From Mucilaginibacter sp. (lineage in GTDB: Bacteria; Bacteroidota; Bacteroidia; Sphingobacteriales; Sphingobacteriaceae), in contig JAQBOA010000026.1 of NCBI GenBank assembly GCA_028288305.1, positions 36,499 through 100,498 on the forward strand: a stretch of 64,000 nt of DNA. The letters run 5' to 3'. This document shows, piece by piece, positions 16,750 to 25,652 of the stretch. The notes below the pieces were generated by a model. It was not told the origin of the DNA. It saw only the letters and a program-made list of their open reading frames with translations, and searched no databases. The first letter of the stretch is position 1; each line of letters begins with the position of its first letter. The translations under genes were made by a program, and so were the position numbers.

Positions 16750-17196
16750 CTAATTAGTATTCAATATCAACCGAGGTTCATCATATTCTATCATCCTAAG
16801 CCGTTCTTTTGTTGGAATAGGAATCGATTTGCAGGCAGTATAATTATAACTGATGCACACCGTTTTACCGGTAGTGCAAATTTCTTCACCATGTGGCGTC
16901 AGCTTTACAATCACATGCATAACATCAAAACTGCTGTTACCGATACGGGTAGTACGTACATAGCAGAATATCTGATCGTCAAGAGTGATCTGTTTTAAAT
17001 AATTAACTTCTGACCGACCTACAATAATTCCATTTTCATTAAGGTTCCAATTAATTATTTCCCTCCAATAATTAATTCGGGCCACTTCAAAATAGGTTAG
17101 ATAAATAGCATTATTTACATGTCCTACGTTGTCTATATCCGAAAAACGGATAGCAATTGGGGTTTTATACTTATAATCCGATAATTTTTCAGCCAT
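16750..17196 (-). CDS. Acyl-CoA thioesterase, 4HBT (hot-dog) family
   Basis: A 148-residue hot-dog-fold thioesterase. The family block RFSDIDNVGHVNNAIYLTYFE (in pieces, about 17-37) includes the catalytic Asp region of 4-hydroxybenzoyl-CoA-thioesterase-like enzymes. No signal or membrane segment. It hydrolyses an acyl- or aryl-CoA of unknown identity. Monocistronic; a spacer rich in CTAATCAACC words follows its 3' end. Confidence 0.87.
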   Translation of the reverse strand: MAEKLSDYKYKTPIAIRFSDIDNVGHVNNAIYLTYFEVARINYWREIINWNLNENGIIVGRSEVNYLKQITLDDQIFCYVRTTRIGNSSFDVMHVIVKLTPHGEEICTTGKTVCISYNYTACKSIPIPTKERLRMIEYDEPRLILNTN

Positions 17197-17318
17197 AATG
17201 TGTCATTTTGTCTCTTCATTTGCAAGTAACCAGACAGATTGTCTTCTTTATTGGGTGATTTTACCTATTGGTACAACAGTTGAACAAACTGCTGCGAAGA
17301 TAAATAAAAGTAAAACTT

Positions 17319-17324
17319 AGGAGG
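17319..17324 (+). promoter_or_regulatory. Strong Shine-Dalgarno sequence before hsp20
   Basis: A full AGGAGG lies 7 bp before the ATG at 17332. Genes in this window otherwise start after A/T-rich leaders without it, as is usual in Bacteroidota, so this site is exceptional. Confidence 0.75.
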
Positions 17325-17331
17325 AATAAAA

Positions 17332-17772
17332 ATGACTTTAGTAAAATTTGCAAACGGGCGAAAAAATCTTGCAGTTAACCCATTCTTTAACGATGTGTTT
17401 GATTCAATATTAAATGATTCGTTTTTAAGCGACAAATTAGCAAGCCGCGTGCCTGCAGTAAACATTGCAGAAACAGAAAATGAAATTCATATTGAATTGG
17501 CTGCTCCAGGCTTAAAAAAGGAAGATTTTAAAATTAACCTGGATAAAAACCAACTGACTATCTCAGCCGAGAAAAAAACAGAAAATGTTGATGAAGGTAA
17601 AAAATACAGCAAAAAAGAATACAGCTACAACTCATTTGTAAGGTCATTTACCTTACCTGAAACAGTTGATCATGCTAAAATTGAAGCTGAATATACCGAT
17701 GGTATATTAAAACTGAATGTAGCTAAAAAGGAAGAAGCAAAGATTCAGGCAAGAGAAATAGCTGTAAAATAA
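17332..17772 (+). CDS. Small heat-shock protein, Hsp20/alpha-crystallin family
   Basis: ATP-independent holdase. The alpha-crystallin domain spans about residues 40-140 with the signatures IHIELAAPGLKKEDFKI, VRSFTLPETVD and AEYTDGILKLNVAKKE. The C-terminal I-x-I/V anchor is weak (REIAVK). 146 residues is typical. The ATG is fixed by the upstream AGGAGG. Single-gene unit with a likely terminator at 17912-17938; no CIRCE or sigma-32-like box seen. Confidence 0.94.
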   Translation: MTLVKFANGRKNLAVNPFFNDVFDSILNDSFLSDKLASRVPAVNIAETENEIHIELAAPGLKKEDFKINLDKNQLTISAEKKTENVDEGKKYSKKEYSYNSFVRSFTLPETVDHAKIEAEYTDGILKLNVAKKEEAKIQAREIAVK

Positions 17773-17775
17773 TTT

Positions 17776-17876
17776 AGTCCGAAAGACCGGAAGTCAGGAA
17801 AGTCCGAAAGTAAGATTACTTAAATCTGAAATTACACATTCCAGCCTGCGGCAGGCAGGCGAAATCCGAAATAAAA
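17776..17876. repeat. Composite intergenic repeat (CCGAAAG family plus CCAGCCTGCGGCA family)
   Basis: 17776-17812 belongs to the AGTCCGAAAGACCGGAAGTC family seen at 9002-9045. 17841-17876 is an element starting CCAGCCTGCGGCA and ending GAAATCCGAAATAAAA that matches 22598-22633 at 34 of 36 positions by eye. It contains the GC-rich palindrome GCCTGCGGCAGGC. Confidence 0.75.
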
Positions 17877-17911
17877 GAGTGTTTTCATAATAGTTTGGTT
17901 TAGTTTGAGAG

Positions 17912-17938
17912 GCCGTTCCGCAAGGAGCGGCTTTTTTA
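17912..17938 (+). terminator. Intrinsic terminator downstream of hsp20
   Basis: GCCGTTCC GCAA GGAGCGGC followed by seven T. It lies 140 bp beyond the hsp20 stop with dispersed repeats in between. Confidence 0.75.
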
Positions 17939-18030
17939 TTGCAGAATGTGGAAGGCAGTATAATTGAGAAAAAAGGCGTTTATTATTGGATACTGTTAAT
18001 AAAAAAAATCCGAACTCAACGTTCCGCACT

Positions 18031-18077
18031 CCGAAACTATATAAATCTGAAATCGTAACTCGTAAATCTAAAATCCC
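18031..18077. repeat. Single-arm intergenic repeat before yajQ 3' end
   Basis: TAAATCTGAAATCGTAACTCGTAAATCTAAAATCCC is built from the AATCGTAAATC words also found at 2933-2947 and 62279-62296. Confidence 0.5.
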
Positions 18078-18079
18078 TA

Positions 18080-18571
18080 TCAGTCTCTCATATTAATATA
18101 CTGCAAAGGCTGTCCAAAATCATCACTGCGGCAAAGGCTGATCACGGCTTGCAAATCATCTATTTTTTTACCTTGTACCCGTACCTGGTCATCCATGATA
18201 GATGCCTGAACCTTTAATCCGCTGTCTTTTATCTTTTTAACTATTTTTTTTGCGGCTTCTTTATCAATACCCTCCTTTATTTTGATCTCTTTACGGATCA
18301 TATTACCTGATGCATATTCTTCTTTTCCAAAATCAAGTGCATTTGGCTCAAGATGTTGTTTGACCATACGACTGATTACCGAATCCTGTATAGCTTTTAA
18401 GCGCATATCATTTTCAGTAACAATAGTTAACGTATTTGTCTTTTTATCTAAATCGATAGTGCTTTTTGTGTCGTGAAAATCATATCGGTTTAATATTTCT
18501 TTTTTAGCAGTATTGATAGCATTATCAAGCGTCTGCCCGTCAATTTTACTTACTATATCGAAGGTTGGCAT
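18080..18571 (-). CDS. yajQ: YajQ family nucleotide-binding protein
   Basis: Conserved 163-residue protein beginning MPTFDIVSKID and containing the family's NRYDFHDTK, KEIKIKEGIDKEAAKKIVK and VQASIMDDQVRVQGKKIDDLQ blocks. The fold has two ferredoxin-like domains. Some members bind cyclic di-GMP and regulate transcription; others bind nucleotides or tRNA. Which applies here is unknown. Divergent from ppk across a 189-bp spacer. Confidence 0.95.
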   Translation of the reverse strand: MPTFDIVSKIDGQTLDNAINTAKKEILNRYDFHDTKSTIDLDKKTNTLTIVTENDMRLKAIQDSVISRMVKQHLEPNALDFGKEEYASGNMIRKEIKIKEGIDKEAAKKIVKKIKDSGLKVQASIMDDQVRVQGKKIDDLQAVISLCRSDDFGQPLQYINMRD

Positions 18572-18760
18572 AATTAATATTTTAGTATTACAAAAGTACT
18601 ATAGAATTGTTGTGAATAACAACTTTCATTAATTAAGGTCGTAGAACCCCAGACAGTAAATATTAACATAAATATTTTTTATTGCACAGGAGTTAATACT
18701 AAATTAACATTTAAATAAGCAGATTTGTAAAATAGCCGCAAGTCCGCCTTTTACTTTTAT

Positions 18761-20809
18761 ATGGATAATAAAAATGTTCCTATCATAAACCGCGAAATTA
18801 GTTGGTTGTATTTTAATGACAGGGTTTTGCAGGAAGCTGCCGATCCTACTGTTCCATTAATAGACCGGATTAAATTTTTGGCTATATTTTCATCAAACCT
18901 CGATGAGTTTTACCGGGTGAGGGTTGCAACACTTAGCAGATTATCCAATTTAAATGAAAAAGCAAAAGAAATTTTAGGATATAATCCTAAAAAGATATTA
19001 AATCAAATTAAAAATATTGTAGTAAGACAGGAGCGTAAATTCAATAACCTTTATGAAAACATTATTGTAAAACAGCTTGCTGAAGAAAAAATATTTATCC
19101 TTAATGATAAACAGTTAAATGTAAACCGTGGGGAGTTTGTAAAGCGCTATTTCAGGGAAAAGTTACTGGCTACGCTGGTGCCTATAATGCTTGATGAACA
19201 TTTGCCTTTACCGGAGTTAAGGGACAGGGCCATTTATTTCTTTGTTAAACTCACCAGGGGCAATAATTCCCGACTGGCATTAATTGAATTTCCCGATACA
19301 CTTTCAAGGTTTATTGTTTTGCCTGAAACCAATAAACTGAAATTCATTATTTTATTAGATGATATTATCCGCTACAGTCTTGAAGATATATTTTTCATTT
19401 TTGAGCACGATACTATCGAAGCATATTCCATACAACTCACCCGTGATGCTGAGCTTGACCTTGATAAGGAAGTAAGCGAAAAATTTATAGACTCGTTGTC
19501 AAAAAGTTTACAAAAGCGCAAAAAAGGCAAACCTATGCGTTTATTGTATGATTCGGATATGCCTTTGGATATGTTAAAATATCTTGTAACCCGGATGGGT
19601 TTGCATGGCGAAAGTCTTATTCCGGGTAACCGTTATCATAATTTCAAAGATTTTATCTCTTTTCCAAACGTTGGTCGGCCTGAATTGGAGTATGAAAAAA
19701 ATATCCCTTTGCCTGTTGAAGGATTGTCATTTGGTAAAAGTTTAATGGGTATGATAGCTAAAAAGGATTATCTGATTAACACACCTTATCAATCATACGA
19801 CTATGTGATCCATTTTTTACGAGAGGCTGCAATTGATCCAAAGGTTAAAGAGATCAGTATAGCCGTTTACAGACTGGCAGAAAACTCAAGGGTAATGCAT
19901 GCGCTTATAAACGCTGCAAAAAATGGAAAGAAAGTTATCTGCCTGGTTGAATTAAGAGCCAGGTTTGATGAACAAAATAATATTTCATGGAGCAGAAGGC
20001 TTGAGGAAGAAGGTGTAAACGTACTTTATGGTATTGAAAATTATAAAGTACACTCAAAAATATGTTTAATTACCCGGCTTCAAGGTAGAAAGTTGGAATA
20101 TTATGCCTGCTTATCGACAGGAAATTATAATGAAAGGACTGCTCAAATTTATGCAGATCATACTTTGCTTACTGCCAATAAAAAGATTACCGGCGATTTG
20201 GTAGATGTTTTCAAAGCACTAAATAAAAACACACTTCCAAAAGGTTTAAAAAATTTGATCGTATCTCCTATAGACTCACGCCCGACTATTTATAAACTCA
20301 TTGATAATGAAATAAAAAACGCAAAGGCCGGTAAAGAAGCTTATATGATTTTAAAAATGAATAGCCTGGCTGACGAGCAGGTTATAGCTAAACTTTACCA
20401 GGCAAATAATGCGGGTGTGAAAATTACACTGATTATAAGAGGGATGTGCTGCCTTATTGCCGGATTGAAGGGTCATAGCGAAAATATTGAGATAATAAGC
20501 ATAATTGATAAATACCTGGAACACGCCCGCGTGCATATTTACTGTAACGGCGGTAACGAACTGATTTTCCTTACTTCGGCAGATTTTATGACCCGGAATA
20601 TCGATACACGCGTGGAAGTCGGTTTTCCGATATATGACGAGCAGCTTAAAAAAGAAATAAGGGATATAATTGATATTCAATTGCAGGATAACACCAAATC
20701 GAGGGAAATAAATATTCACAACACTAATAAGTATCATAAAACCAAGTCTGCTGCACCACACAGGGCACAAATTGATATTTACAATTACTTAAAACTTAAA
20801 AACAAATAA
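18761..20809 (+). CDS. ppk1: Polyphosphate kinase 1
   Basis: Makes polyphosphate from ATP at the inner face of the membrane. The 682-residue protein shows the N-terminal NREISWLYFNDRVLQEA, the phosphohistidine block YKVHSKICLI and the second PLD-like half ending in TSADFMTRNIDTRVEVGFPI. Length matches Ppk1 (about 690). Its stop codon is 2 bp before the start of a Ppx-like phosphatase gene, so synthesis and degradation of polyphosphate are encoded together. Confidence 0.96.
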   Translation: MDNKNVPIINREISWLYFNDRVLQEAADPTVPLIDRIKFLAIFSSNLDEFYRVRVATLSRLSNLNEKAKEILGYNPKKILNQIKNIVVRQERKFNNLYENIIVKQLAEEKIFILNDKQLNVNRGEFVKRYFREKLLATLVPIMLDEHLPLPELRDRAIYFFVKLTRGNNSRLALIEFPDTLSRFIVLPETNKLKFIILLDDIIRYSLEDIFFIFEHDTIEAYSIQLTRDAELDLDKEVSEKFIDSLSKSLQKRKKGKPMRLLYDSDMPLDMLKYLVTRMGLHGESLIPGNRYHNFKDFISFPNVGRPELEYEKNIPLPVEGLSFGKSLMGMIAKKDYLINTPYQSYDYVIHFLREAAIDPKVKEISIAVYRLAENSRVMHALINAAKNGKKVICLVELRARFDEQNNISWSRRLEEEGVNVLYGIENYKVHSKICLITRLQGRKLEYYACLSTGNYNERTAQIYADHTLLTANKKITGDLVDVFKALNKNTLPKGLKNLIVSPIDSRPTIYKLIDNEIKNAKAGKEAYMILKMNSLADEQVIAKLYQANNAGVKITLIIRGMCCLIAGLKGHSENIEIISIIDKYLEHARVHIYCNGGNELIFLTSADFMTRNIDTRVEVGFPIYDEQLKKEIRDIIDIQLQDNTKSREINIHNTNKYHKTKSAAPHRAQIDIYNYLKLKNK

Positions 20810-20811
20810 AA

Positions 20812-21699
20812 TTGAGATACGCCGCAATTGATATAGGTTCAAATGCAGTAAGGTTACTTATTGCCGATATTATTGAAAATAATGGATCAGTTTCGTTTAA
20901 AAAAAACACACTTATCCGGGTACCCCTGCGTTTGGGTGACGATGCATTTTTAGATCATCATCTTTCTGATAAAAAATCTTCAGACCTCTTAAAAACAATG
21001 CAGGCCTTTCGTAACCTTATGGATGTTTACAAAGTAGCCGACTATATGGCTTTTGCTACTTCTGCCATGCGCGAAGCTAAAAACGGAGAGAAAATAGTAA
21101 AACTGATAAAAGAAGAAGCCAAAATTGAGTTGGAAATTATTGAAGGCCAAAAGGAAGCCAGGATAATTTATTCAAGTCATGCAGAACAAAATATTGATAA
21201 AAGTAAAAATTACTTGTATATTGATGTAGGTGGTGGCAGCACAGAATTATCATTGTTTTCGGCCGGAGAATTGTGGGCATCCAGGTCATTTAACATCGGT
21301 ACTATCCGCATGCTCGACAACCAGGATACTGAAGAAACATGGGAAGACATGCGGATATTTTTACGTGAGAATACACGCCAGTTTAAAACTATTTTGGGTA
21401 TTGGTACTGGCGGCAATATCAATAAATTATATAAGCTGTCTGAAGAAAAAGACAAAGCGCCGTTAAGTTTCGGTAAATTAAAATCCCTTTATAATTACTT
21501 AAACTCCTTTTCCTTAAAAGACAGGATCAATATATTGGGCCTGAACCAGGACCGTGCCGATGTAATAATACCTGCGTGTGAAATATATTTAAACGTAATG
21601 AAAAACGCCAATATCAAGAATATGTATGTTCCAACTGTTGGCTTGGTTGATGGTATTATCCAAACATTAATTGAAAAAAATCTTACAAAAACAAGTTAA
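20812..21699 (+). CDS. ppx: Ppx/GppA exopolyphosphatase-type phosphatase
   Basis: Hydrolyses polyphosphate or pppGpp. ASKHA-fold motifs are visible: AAIDIGSNAVRLLI at the N-terminus, YIDVGGGSTELSLF (about 138-151) and GIGTGGNINKLYKL. 295 residues corresponds to the short form lacking the C-terminal HD-like domain. The start is a rare TTG at 20812; no ATG or GTG could serve without cutting into the phosphate-1 motif. Two bp after ppk1, so translation is presumably coupled. Confidence 0.9.
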   Translation: MRYAAIDIGSNAVRLLIADIIENNGSVSFKKNTLIRVPLRLGDDAFLDHHLSDKKSSDLLKTMQAFRNLMDVYKVADYMAFATSAMREAKNGEKIVKLIKEEAKIELEIIEGQKEARIIYSSHAEQNIDKSKNYLYIDVGGGSTELSLFSAGELWASRSFNIGTIRMLDNQDTEETWEDMRIFLRENTRQFKTILGIGTGGNINKLYKLSEEKDKAPLSFGKLKSLYNYLNSFSLKDRINILGLNQDRADVIIPACEIYLNVMKNANIKNMYVPTVGLVDGIIQTLIEKNLTKTS

Positions 21700-21714
21700 T
21701 TTTACTTTAATAAA

Positions 21715-21745
21715 TTGTTTAGAAATAAAAAAGTTATTATATTTG
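21715..21745 (+). promoter_or_regulatory. Promoter upstream of ubiX
   Basis: TTG (21715-21717), 20 bp, then TATATTTG (21738-21745): a good fit to the Bacteroidota -33/-7 promoter. Transcription would start near 21750. Confidence 0.6.
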
Positions 21746-21747
21746 TG

Positions 21748-21816
21748 ATGCCCTCTCAAAGGGCATGTTTTTCATAGGTAGATGTAGGGTCGGGTATTTA
21801 TATTCGACCCTTTTTT
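21748..21816 (+). ncRNA. Candidate short RNA or attenuator leader before ubiX
   Basis: Right after the promoter comes a 6-bp hairpin ATGCCC/GGGCAT (21748-21766), then GGGTCG/CGACCC (21787-21792, 21805-21810) followed by TTTTTT, a complete intrinsic terminator. A transcript from this promoter would thus be about 65-70 nt unless the terminator is read through into ubiX (ATG 21858). It could be a small RNA, an attenuator, or simply the ppx terminator with a chance promoter. A 31-codon in-frame extension of ubiX runs through the structure and is not taken as coding. Confidence 0.45.
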
Positions 21817-21857
21817 ATGCTTCCAACTTTATTAGCTCTGGTTTGTTACATACAGAA

Positions 21858-22418
21858 ATGAAGAAAAAAATTGTTGTTGCTATTACCGGCGCCAGCGGTG
21901 CAATTTATGCCAAACTGTTATTAGACAAACTTCAACAACTTAGCGGGCAAATTAACGAAGTAGCCATAGTTATGTCTGATAACGCTAAAGAAGTATGGAA
22001 ATTTGAATTGGACAATGAGGAATATGGCAATATTCCGTATAAAATTTATGCAAAAAATAATTTTATGGCCCCTTTTGCATCCGGTTCAGCTAAGTTTGAT
22101 ACGATGGTAGTTGTGCCCTGTTCTATGGGTACGCTTGGCAGAATAGCCTCCGGCGCATCCGACGACTTAATTAGCCGGGCTGCAGATGTTATATTAAAAG
22201 AGCGTCGCAGATTAATACTAGTAGCACGCGATATGCCTTTTAACCTTATTCATATCCGCAATATGCAAACGGTTACAGAGGCAGGAGGTATTATATGCCC
22301 GGCAATTCCATCGTTTTATAGCAAGCCTAAGACAATTGAAGAACTTGCTTTGACTGTTGTTAACCGTGTTATAGATTTAATAGGGTTGGAAAATGAAAGC
22401 TTTAGGTGGGGGAAATGA
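21858..22418 (+). CDS. ubiX: Flavin prenyltransferase
   Basis: Makes prenylated FMN, the cofactor of UbiD-type decarboxylases. The 186-residue protein starts with VVAITGASGAIYAKLLL (flavin-binding) and contains VVVPCSMGTLGRIASG and the RRLILVARDMPFNLIHIRNM block. ATG 21858 is chosen because the extension to 21765 runs through a terminator hairpin and is unlike the family. No ubiD partner is in view. Confidence 0.93.
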   Translation: MKKKIVVAITGASGAIYAKLLLDKLQQLSGQINEVAIVMSDNAKEVWKFELDNEEYGNIPYKIYAKNNFMAPFASGSAKFDTMVVVPCSMGTLGRIASGASDDLISRAADVILKERRRLILVARDMPFNLIHIRNMQTVTEAGGIICPAIPSFYSKPKTIEELALTVVNRVIDLIGLENESFRWGK

Positions 22419-22454
22419 TTTCGAATTTCGGATGTTCGATTTCGAATTTATTGT

Positions 22455-22527
22455 GGAGACGCAATACTTTGCGTCTCCGATAGGCGATAAAAGCGATGCA
22501 TAGCTGAGACGCAAAGTGTTGCGTTTC
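22455..22527. repeat. Two tandem GAGACGCAA hairpins
   Basis: First hairpin GGAGACGCAA/TTGCGTCTCC (22455-22464, 22469-22478) is perfect with a 4-nt loop. The second (GAGACGCAA/TTGCGTTTC, 22506-22527) has the same arms with one wobble. Such GAGACGCAA hairpins are, as I recall, dispersed in Bacteroidota and cyanobacterial genomes; that is from memory. Confidence 0.8.
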
Positions 22528-22559
22528 TACATTTTTTACAATCGTTCCGCATTCGACAT

Positions 22560-22633
22560 TCCGAAATCCGCGTTAAATAAATCCGAAATCGAAAATCCCA
22601 GCCTGCGGCAAGCTGGCGAAATCCGAAATAAAA
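22560..22633. repeat. CCGAAATC word repeat with CCAGCCTGCGGCA element
   Basis: Iterated CCGAAATCCG/ATCCGAAATCGAAAATCC words, then a 36-bp element (22598-22633) nearly identical to 17841-17876. It runs up to the mtaB promoter box. Confidence 0.7.
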
Positions 22634-22637
22634 AAAT

Positions 22638-22645
22638 TATCTTTG
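22638..22645 (+). promoter_or_regulatory. Promoter -7 element of mtaB
   Basis: TATCTTTG fits TAnnTTTG 9 bp before the ATG, predicting an almost leaderless mRNA. No clear -33. Confidence 0.5.
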
Positions 22646-22654
22646 CGCTTTTAA

Positions 22655-23974
22655 ATGAATAAGAAAGTCGCTTTTTATACTTTAGGCTGTAAGCTGAATT
22701 ATTCGGAAACTTCGACAATTGGACGTCTTTTTAATAAAGCCGGTTTCGATACGGTTGACTTTACCGATAAGCCAGACGTTTTTGTAATTAATACCTGTTC
22801 AGTAACAGAACATGCAGATAAAAAGTGCAAAAAAGTTGTTAATGAAGCGTTAAAAATTTCTCCAAACGCCTATATCACTATTGTTGGATGTTATGCCCAA
22901 TTAAAACCAAAGGAAATTGCAGAAATTCCGGGTGTTGATATGGTTTTGGGTGCGGCTGAAAAATTCCAAATCGTTGATTATATCACTGATCTTACCAAAA
23001 ATCCCAAAGCATTGGTATATAACCAGCCGGTAACTGAAGCTAATCAATTTATTTCTGCCTGGTCTTTTGGTGATCGCACACGTACATTTTTAAAAGTTCA
23101 GGATGGTTGCGATTATTCATGTACCTTTTGCACAATACCATTGGCACGTGGTAACAGCAGGAGCGATACCATTGAACATGTAGTGGAACAGGCAAAGCAA
23201 ATTGCAGCATCCGGTGTAAAAGAAATTGTACTTACCGGGGTTAACCTGGGCGATTTTGGCATCAGGGATGGCCATCGCCAGGATAAGTTTTTTGATCTTG
23301 TTAAAGCATTGGATAGGATAGAGGGCATTAACAGGATACGTATTTCATCAATAGAGCCCAATTTATTAACAGATGAGATCATTGAATTTGTTGCCGGTTC
23401 AAAACGCTTTGTCCCTCATTTTCATATTCCCCTTCAATCGGGCTCTGATAAGATATTAGGTCTGATGCGGCGCAGATATAAACGGGAGTTATATGCTAAC
23501 AGGGTTTCCAAAATAAAACAGCTGATGCCTGATTGCTGCATAGGTGTCGACGTAATTGTTGGTTTTCCAGGAGAAACGAGAGAAGACTTTATTGATACTT
23601 ATAATTTTCTAAATAACCTCGACATTTCATACCTGCATGTGTTTACTTATTCTGAAAGAGAAAATACACTTGCAGCTGAAATGAGTGGAGTTATACCGGG
23701 TTCAACACGTACTGAACGCAGTAAAATGCTTCATATACTATCTGATAAAAAACGCCGTTCCTTTTATGATACTCAGTTAAATAAAACTGATGAAGTGTTA
23801 TTTGAAGGCGATATAAAAGATAATTTTATGCATGGTTTTACCCGCAACTATGTGAAGGTTAAAACTGAATATGATCCTTTATTAGTGAACGAATTAAAAA
23901 CAGTTTATTTAACAAAAATTTCACCTGATGGTGATGTTGAAATTACTGAAAGCGAAGAAATATTGGCTCATTAA
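22655..23974 (+). CDS. mtaB: tRNA t6A37 methylthiotransferase MtaB
   Basis: Radical-SAM enzyme that converts t6A37 of tRNA to ms2t6A. The N-terminal UPF0004 domain starts with FYTLGCKLNYSET (first cluster cysteine) and continues with NTCSVTEHADKKC. The radical-SAM cluster motif CDYSCTFC is at about 153-160, and a C-terminal TRAM-like region ends the protein. 439 residues is normal. It begins a plus-strand run with lgt, gtrA and an inositol-monophosphatase-like gene. Confidence 0.95.
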   Translation: MNKKVAFYTLGCKLNYSETSTIGRLFNKAGFDTVDFTDKPDVFVINTCSVTEHADKKCKKVVNEALKISPNAYITIVGCYAQLKPKEIAEIPGVDMVLGAAEKFQIVDYITDLTKNPKALVYNQPVTEANQFISAWSFGDRTRTFLKVQDGCDYSCTFCTIPLARGNSRSDTIEHVVEQAKQIAASGVKEIVLTGVNLGDFGIRDGHRQDKFFDLVKALDRIEGINRIRISSIEPNLLTDEIIEFVAGSKRFVPHFHIPLQSGSDKILGLMRRRYKRELYANRVSKIKQLMPDCCIGVDVIVGFPGETREDFIDTYNFLNNLDISYLHVFTYSERENTLAAEMSGVIPGSTRTERSKMLHILSDKKRRSFYDTQLNKTDEVLFEGDIKDNFMHGFTRNYVKVKTEYDPLLVNELKTVYLTKISPDGDVEITESEEILAH

Positions 23975-24001
23975 CGCTATATTGGCCCCAAATTTAATCC
24001 G

Positions 24002-25186
24002 ATGTTCCCGAATATATCTTATCTTATCCAATATCTTACCGGCCTCAATATTCCTCTCCCAATACAAACATTTGGCTTTTTTGTAGCTATTGCCTTTATG
24101 GCAGGCTATTGGGCTTTTGTCCAGGAATTTAACCGTAAGGAAAAATTAGGGTATGTTCATCCCATTCAAAAAACATTAACCATTGGTAAACCAGCTTCTA
24201 ATGCCGAATTGGTCGGAAATGGTATTTTCGGATTTATTTTAGGCTATAAATTACTCGATTCGGTTCTTCATTATAGCGCTTTATTAGAAGACCCTCAGAA
24301 TTTTATATTATCACTCAGAGGTAATTGGATTGGTGGAATATTAGGAGCTGCTGCTTTTGCATATTGGGCCTACGCAGAAAGCAAAAAACAAGAACTGCCT
24401 GTACCTAAAACCGAGCGTATTACTGTACATGCCAGTGAGTTGATGGGAAGTATATTGTTATGGGCTGCTGTTTTTGGTTTTGCAGGTGCAAAATTTTTTA
24501 ATGCCCTGGAGAACTGGGGCGATTTTATGAAAGACCCTGTTGGTATGCTTATAGGGTTTAGCGGACTTACATTTTACGGCGGCTTGATATGTGGCGGCGC
24601 TGCGGTTTTATATATCGCATGGAAAAACGGAATTAAGCCTTTAACTATGCTTGATATCGGAGGGCCTGGTATGATGCTTTCCTATGCCATTGGCCGCATT
24701 GGCTGCCAGATGTCGGGTGATGGTGACTGGGGCATTAATAACACTGCTCCTAAACCCAATTGGTTAAGCTGGGCTCCTGATTGGATGTGGGCATCTAAAT
24801 TTCCACATAATGTAAATGATGAAGGGGTTTTTATTCCGGGTTGCACAGGTAAGTTTTGCCATGAACTTGCCATACCTGTATTTCCAACTTCCTTTTACGA
24901 ATCGGTTGTTTGTATATTATTGTTTCTCTTTTTATGGAGTATTCGCGACAGGATAAAAATACCAGGGATAATGTTTGGTATTTATATGATATTAAATGGC
25001 ATAGAACGCTTTTTTATTGAACTTATCAGAGTTAATACGAGGTATCACCTTGCCGGGATCAGCTTTACACAGGCAGAGTTAATTTCTCTTTTAATGGTAA
25101 TAGGAGGGGCGATTTTAATTTTTACACAACTGAATAAAAATAAGAAAGTGACATTAAACGCACATGACCAAAATAACGCTGGTTAA
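24002..25186 (+). CDS. lgt: Prolipoprotein diacylglyceryl transferase
   Basis: Inner-membrane enzyme that attaches diacylglycerol to the lipobox cysteine of lipoproteins. Seven or more hydrophobic segments are seen, with the Lgt signature variant [18 protein letters not shown] and the C-terminal [20 protein letters not shown] block. At 394 residues it is longer than E. coli Lgt (about 290), with an extra N-terminal segment and a loop; this larger form seems usual in Bacteroidota. Several lipoproteins in this window are its predicted substrates. Confidence 0.9.
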   Translation: MFPNISYLIQYLTGLNIPLPIQTFGFFVAIAFMAGYWAFVQEFNRKEKLGYVHPIQKTLTIGKPASNAELVGNGIFGFILGYKLLDSVLHYSALLEDPQNFILSLRGNWIGGILGAAAFAYWAYAESKKQELPVPKTERITVHASELMGSILLWAAVFGFAGAKFFNALENWGDFMKDPVGMLIGFSGLTFYGGLICGGAAVLYIAWKNGIKPLTMLDIGGPGMMLSYAIGRIGCQMSGDGDWGINNTAPKPNWLSWAPDWMWASKFPHNVNDEGVFIPGCTGKFCHELAIPVFPTSFYESVVCILLFLFLWSIRDRIKIPGIMFGIYMILNGIERFFIELIRVNTRYHLAGISFTQAELISLLMVIGGAILIFTQLNKNKKVTLNAHDQNNAG

Positions 25187-25652
25187 AAAACTTTTGAAAA
25201 ATCAGGTTATAAGGTTTGTACTTTCAGCCGGAGCAGGGTTTTTGGTAGATATATCTGTTTTTTATTTATTTTATCATAATTTACTTACCCAAAAAACTTA
25301 TAATATTTTATCTCTTGTCGTCAGGAATTCTACCCTGTCATTGTCTATATCATTTTTCCTCGGTGTGCTTGTTAATTTTTCGATAACAAGATATTTTGTG
25401 TTTTCAGAGTCAAAATCATCTTCTTCGAAACAATTTTTCCGGTTCATATCTGTTGCTTTAATAGGTTATTTTGCAAACCTGGGTGTTTTACAATTATTTA
25501 TTAAGTATTTTCATATGTATCCGCCTGTAGCTCGAATAATCACTGCCTTAAGTTTGTTTTTTGCAAGCTATTTTGTACATAAGGCTTTTTCATTCAGTTT
25601 ATCATTACGACGACATCATGCAACAAGAGAAAGTAGCCCGGCAGGTAATTGA
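25164..25652 (+). CDS. GtrA family membrane protein
   Basis: Small membrane protein (162 residues) with four hydrophobic helices and the GtrA pattern ([20 protein letters not shown] at the start, [10 protein letters not shown] in the middle, [10 protein letters not shown] at the end). GtrA proteins take part in moving lipid-linked sugars across the membrane. It overlaps the end of lgt by 23 bp and the next gene by 35 bp, so translation is probably coupled. Confidence 0.85.
   Translation: MTKITLVKKLLKNQVIRFVLSAGAGFLVDISVFYLFYHNLLTQKTYNILSLVVRNSTLSLSISFFLGVLVNFSITRYFVFSESKSSSSKQFFRFISVALIGYFANLGVLQLFIKYFHMYPPVARIITALSLFFASYFVHKAFSFSLSLRRHHATRESSPAGN

Noticed and set aside
21765..21857. N-terminal extension of UbiX
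   Set aside because: It runs through a terminator hairpin and poly-T.
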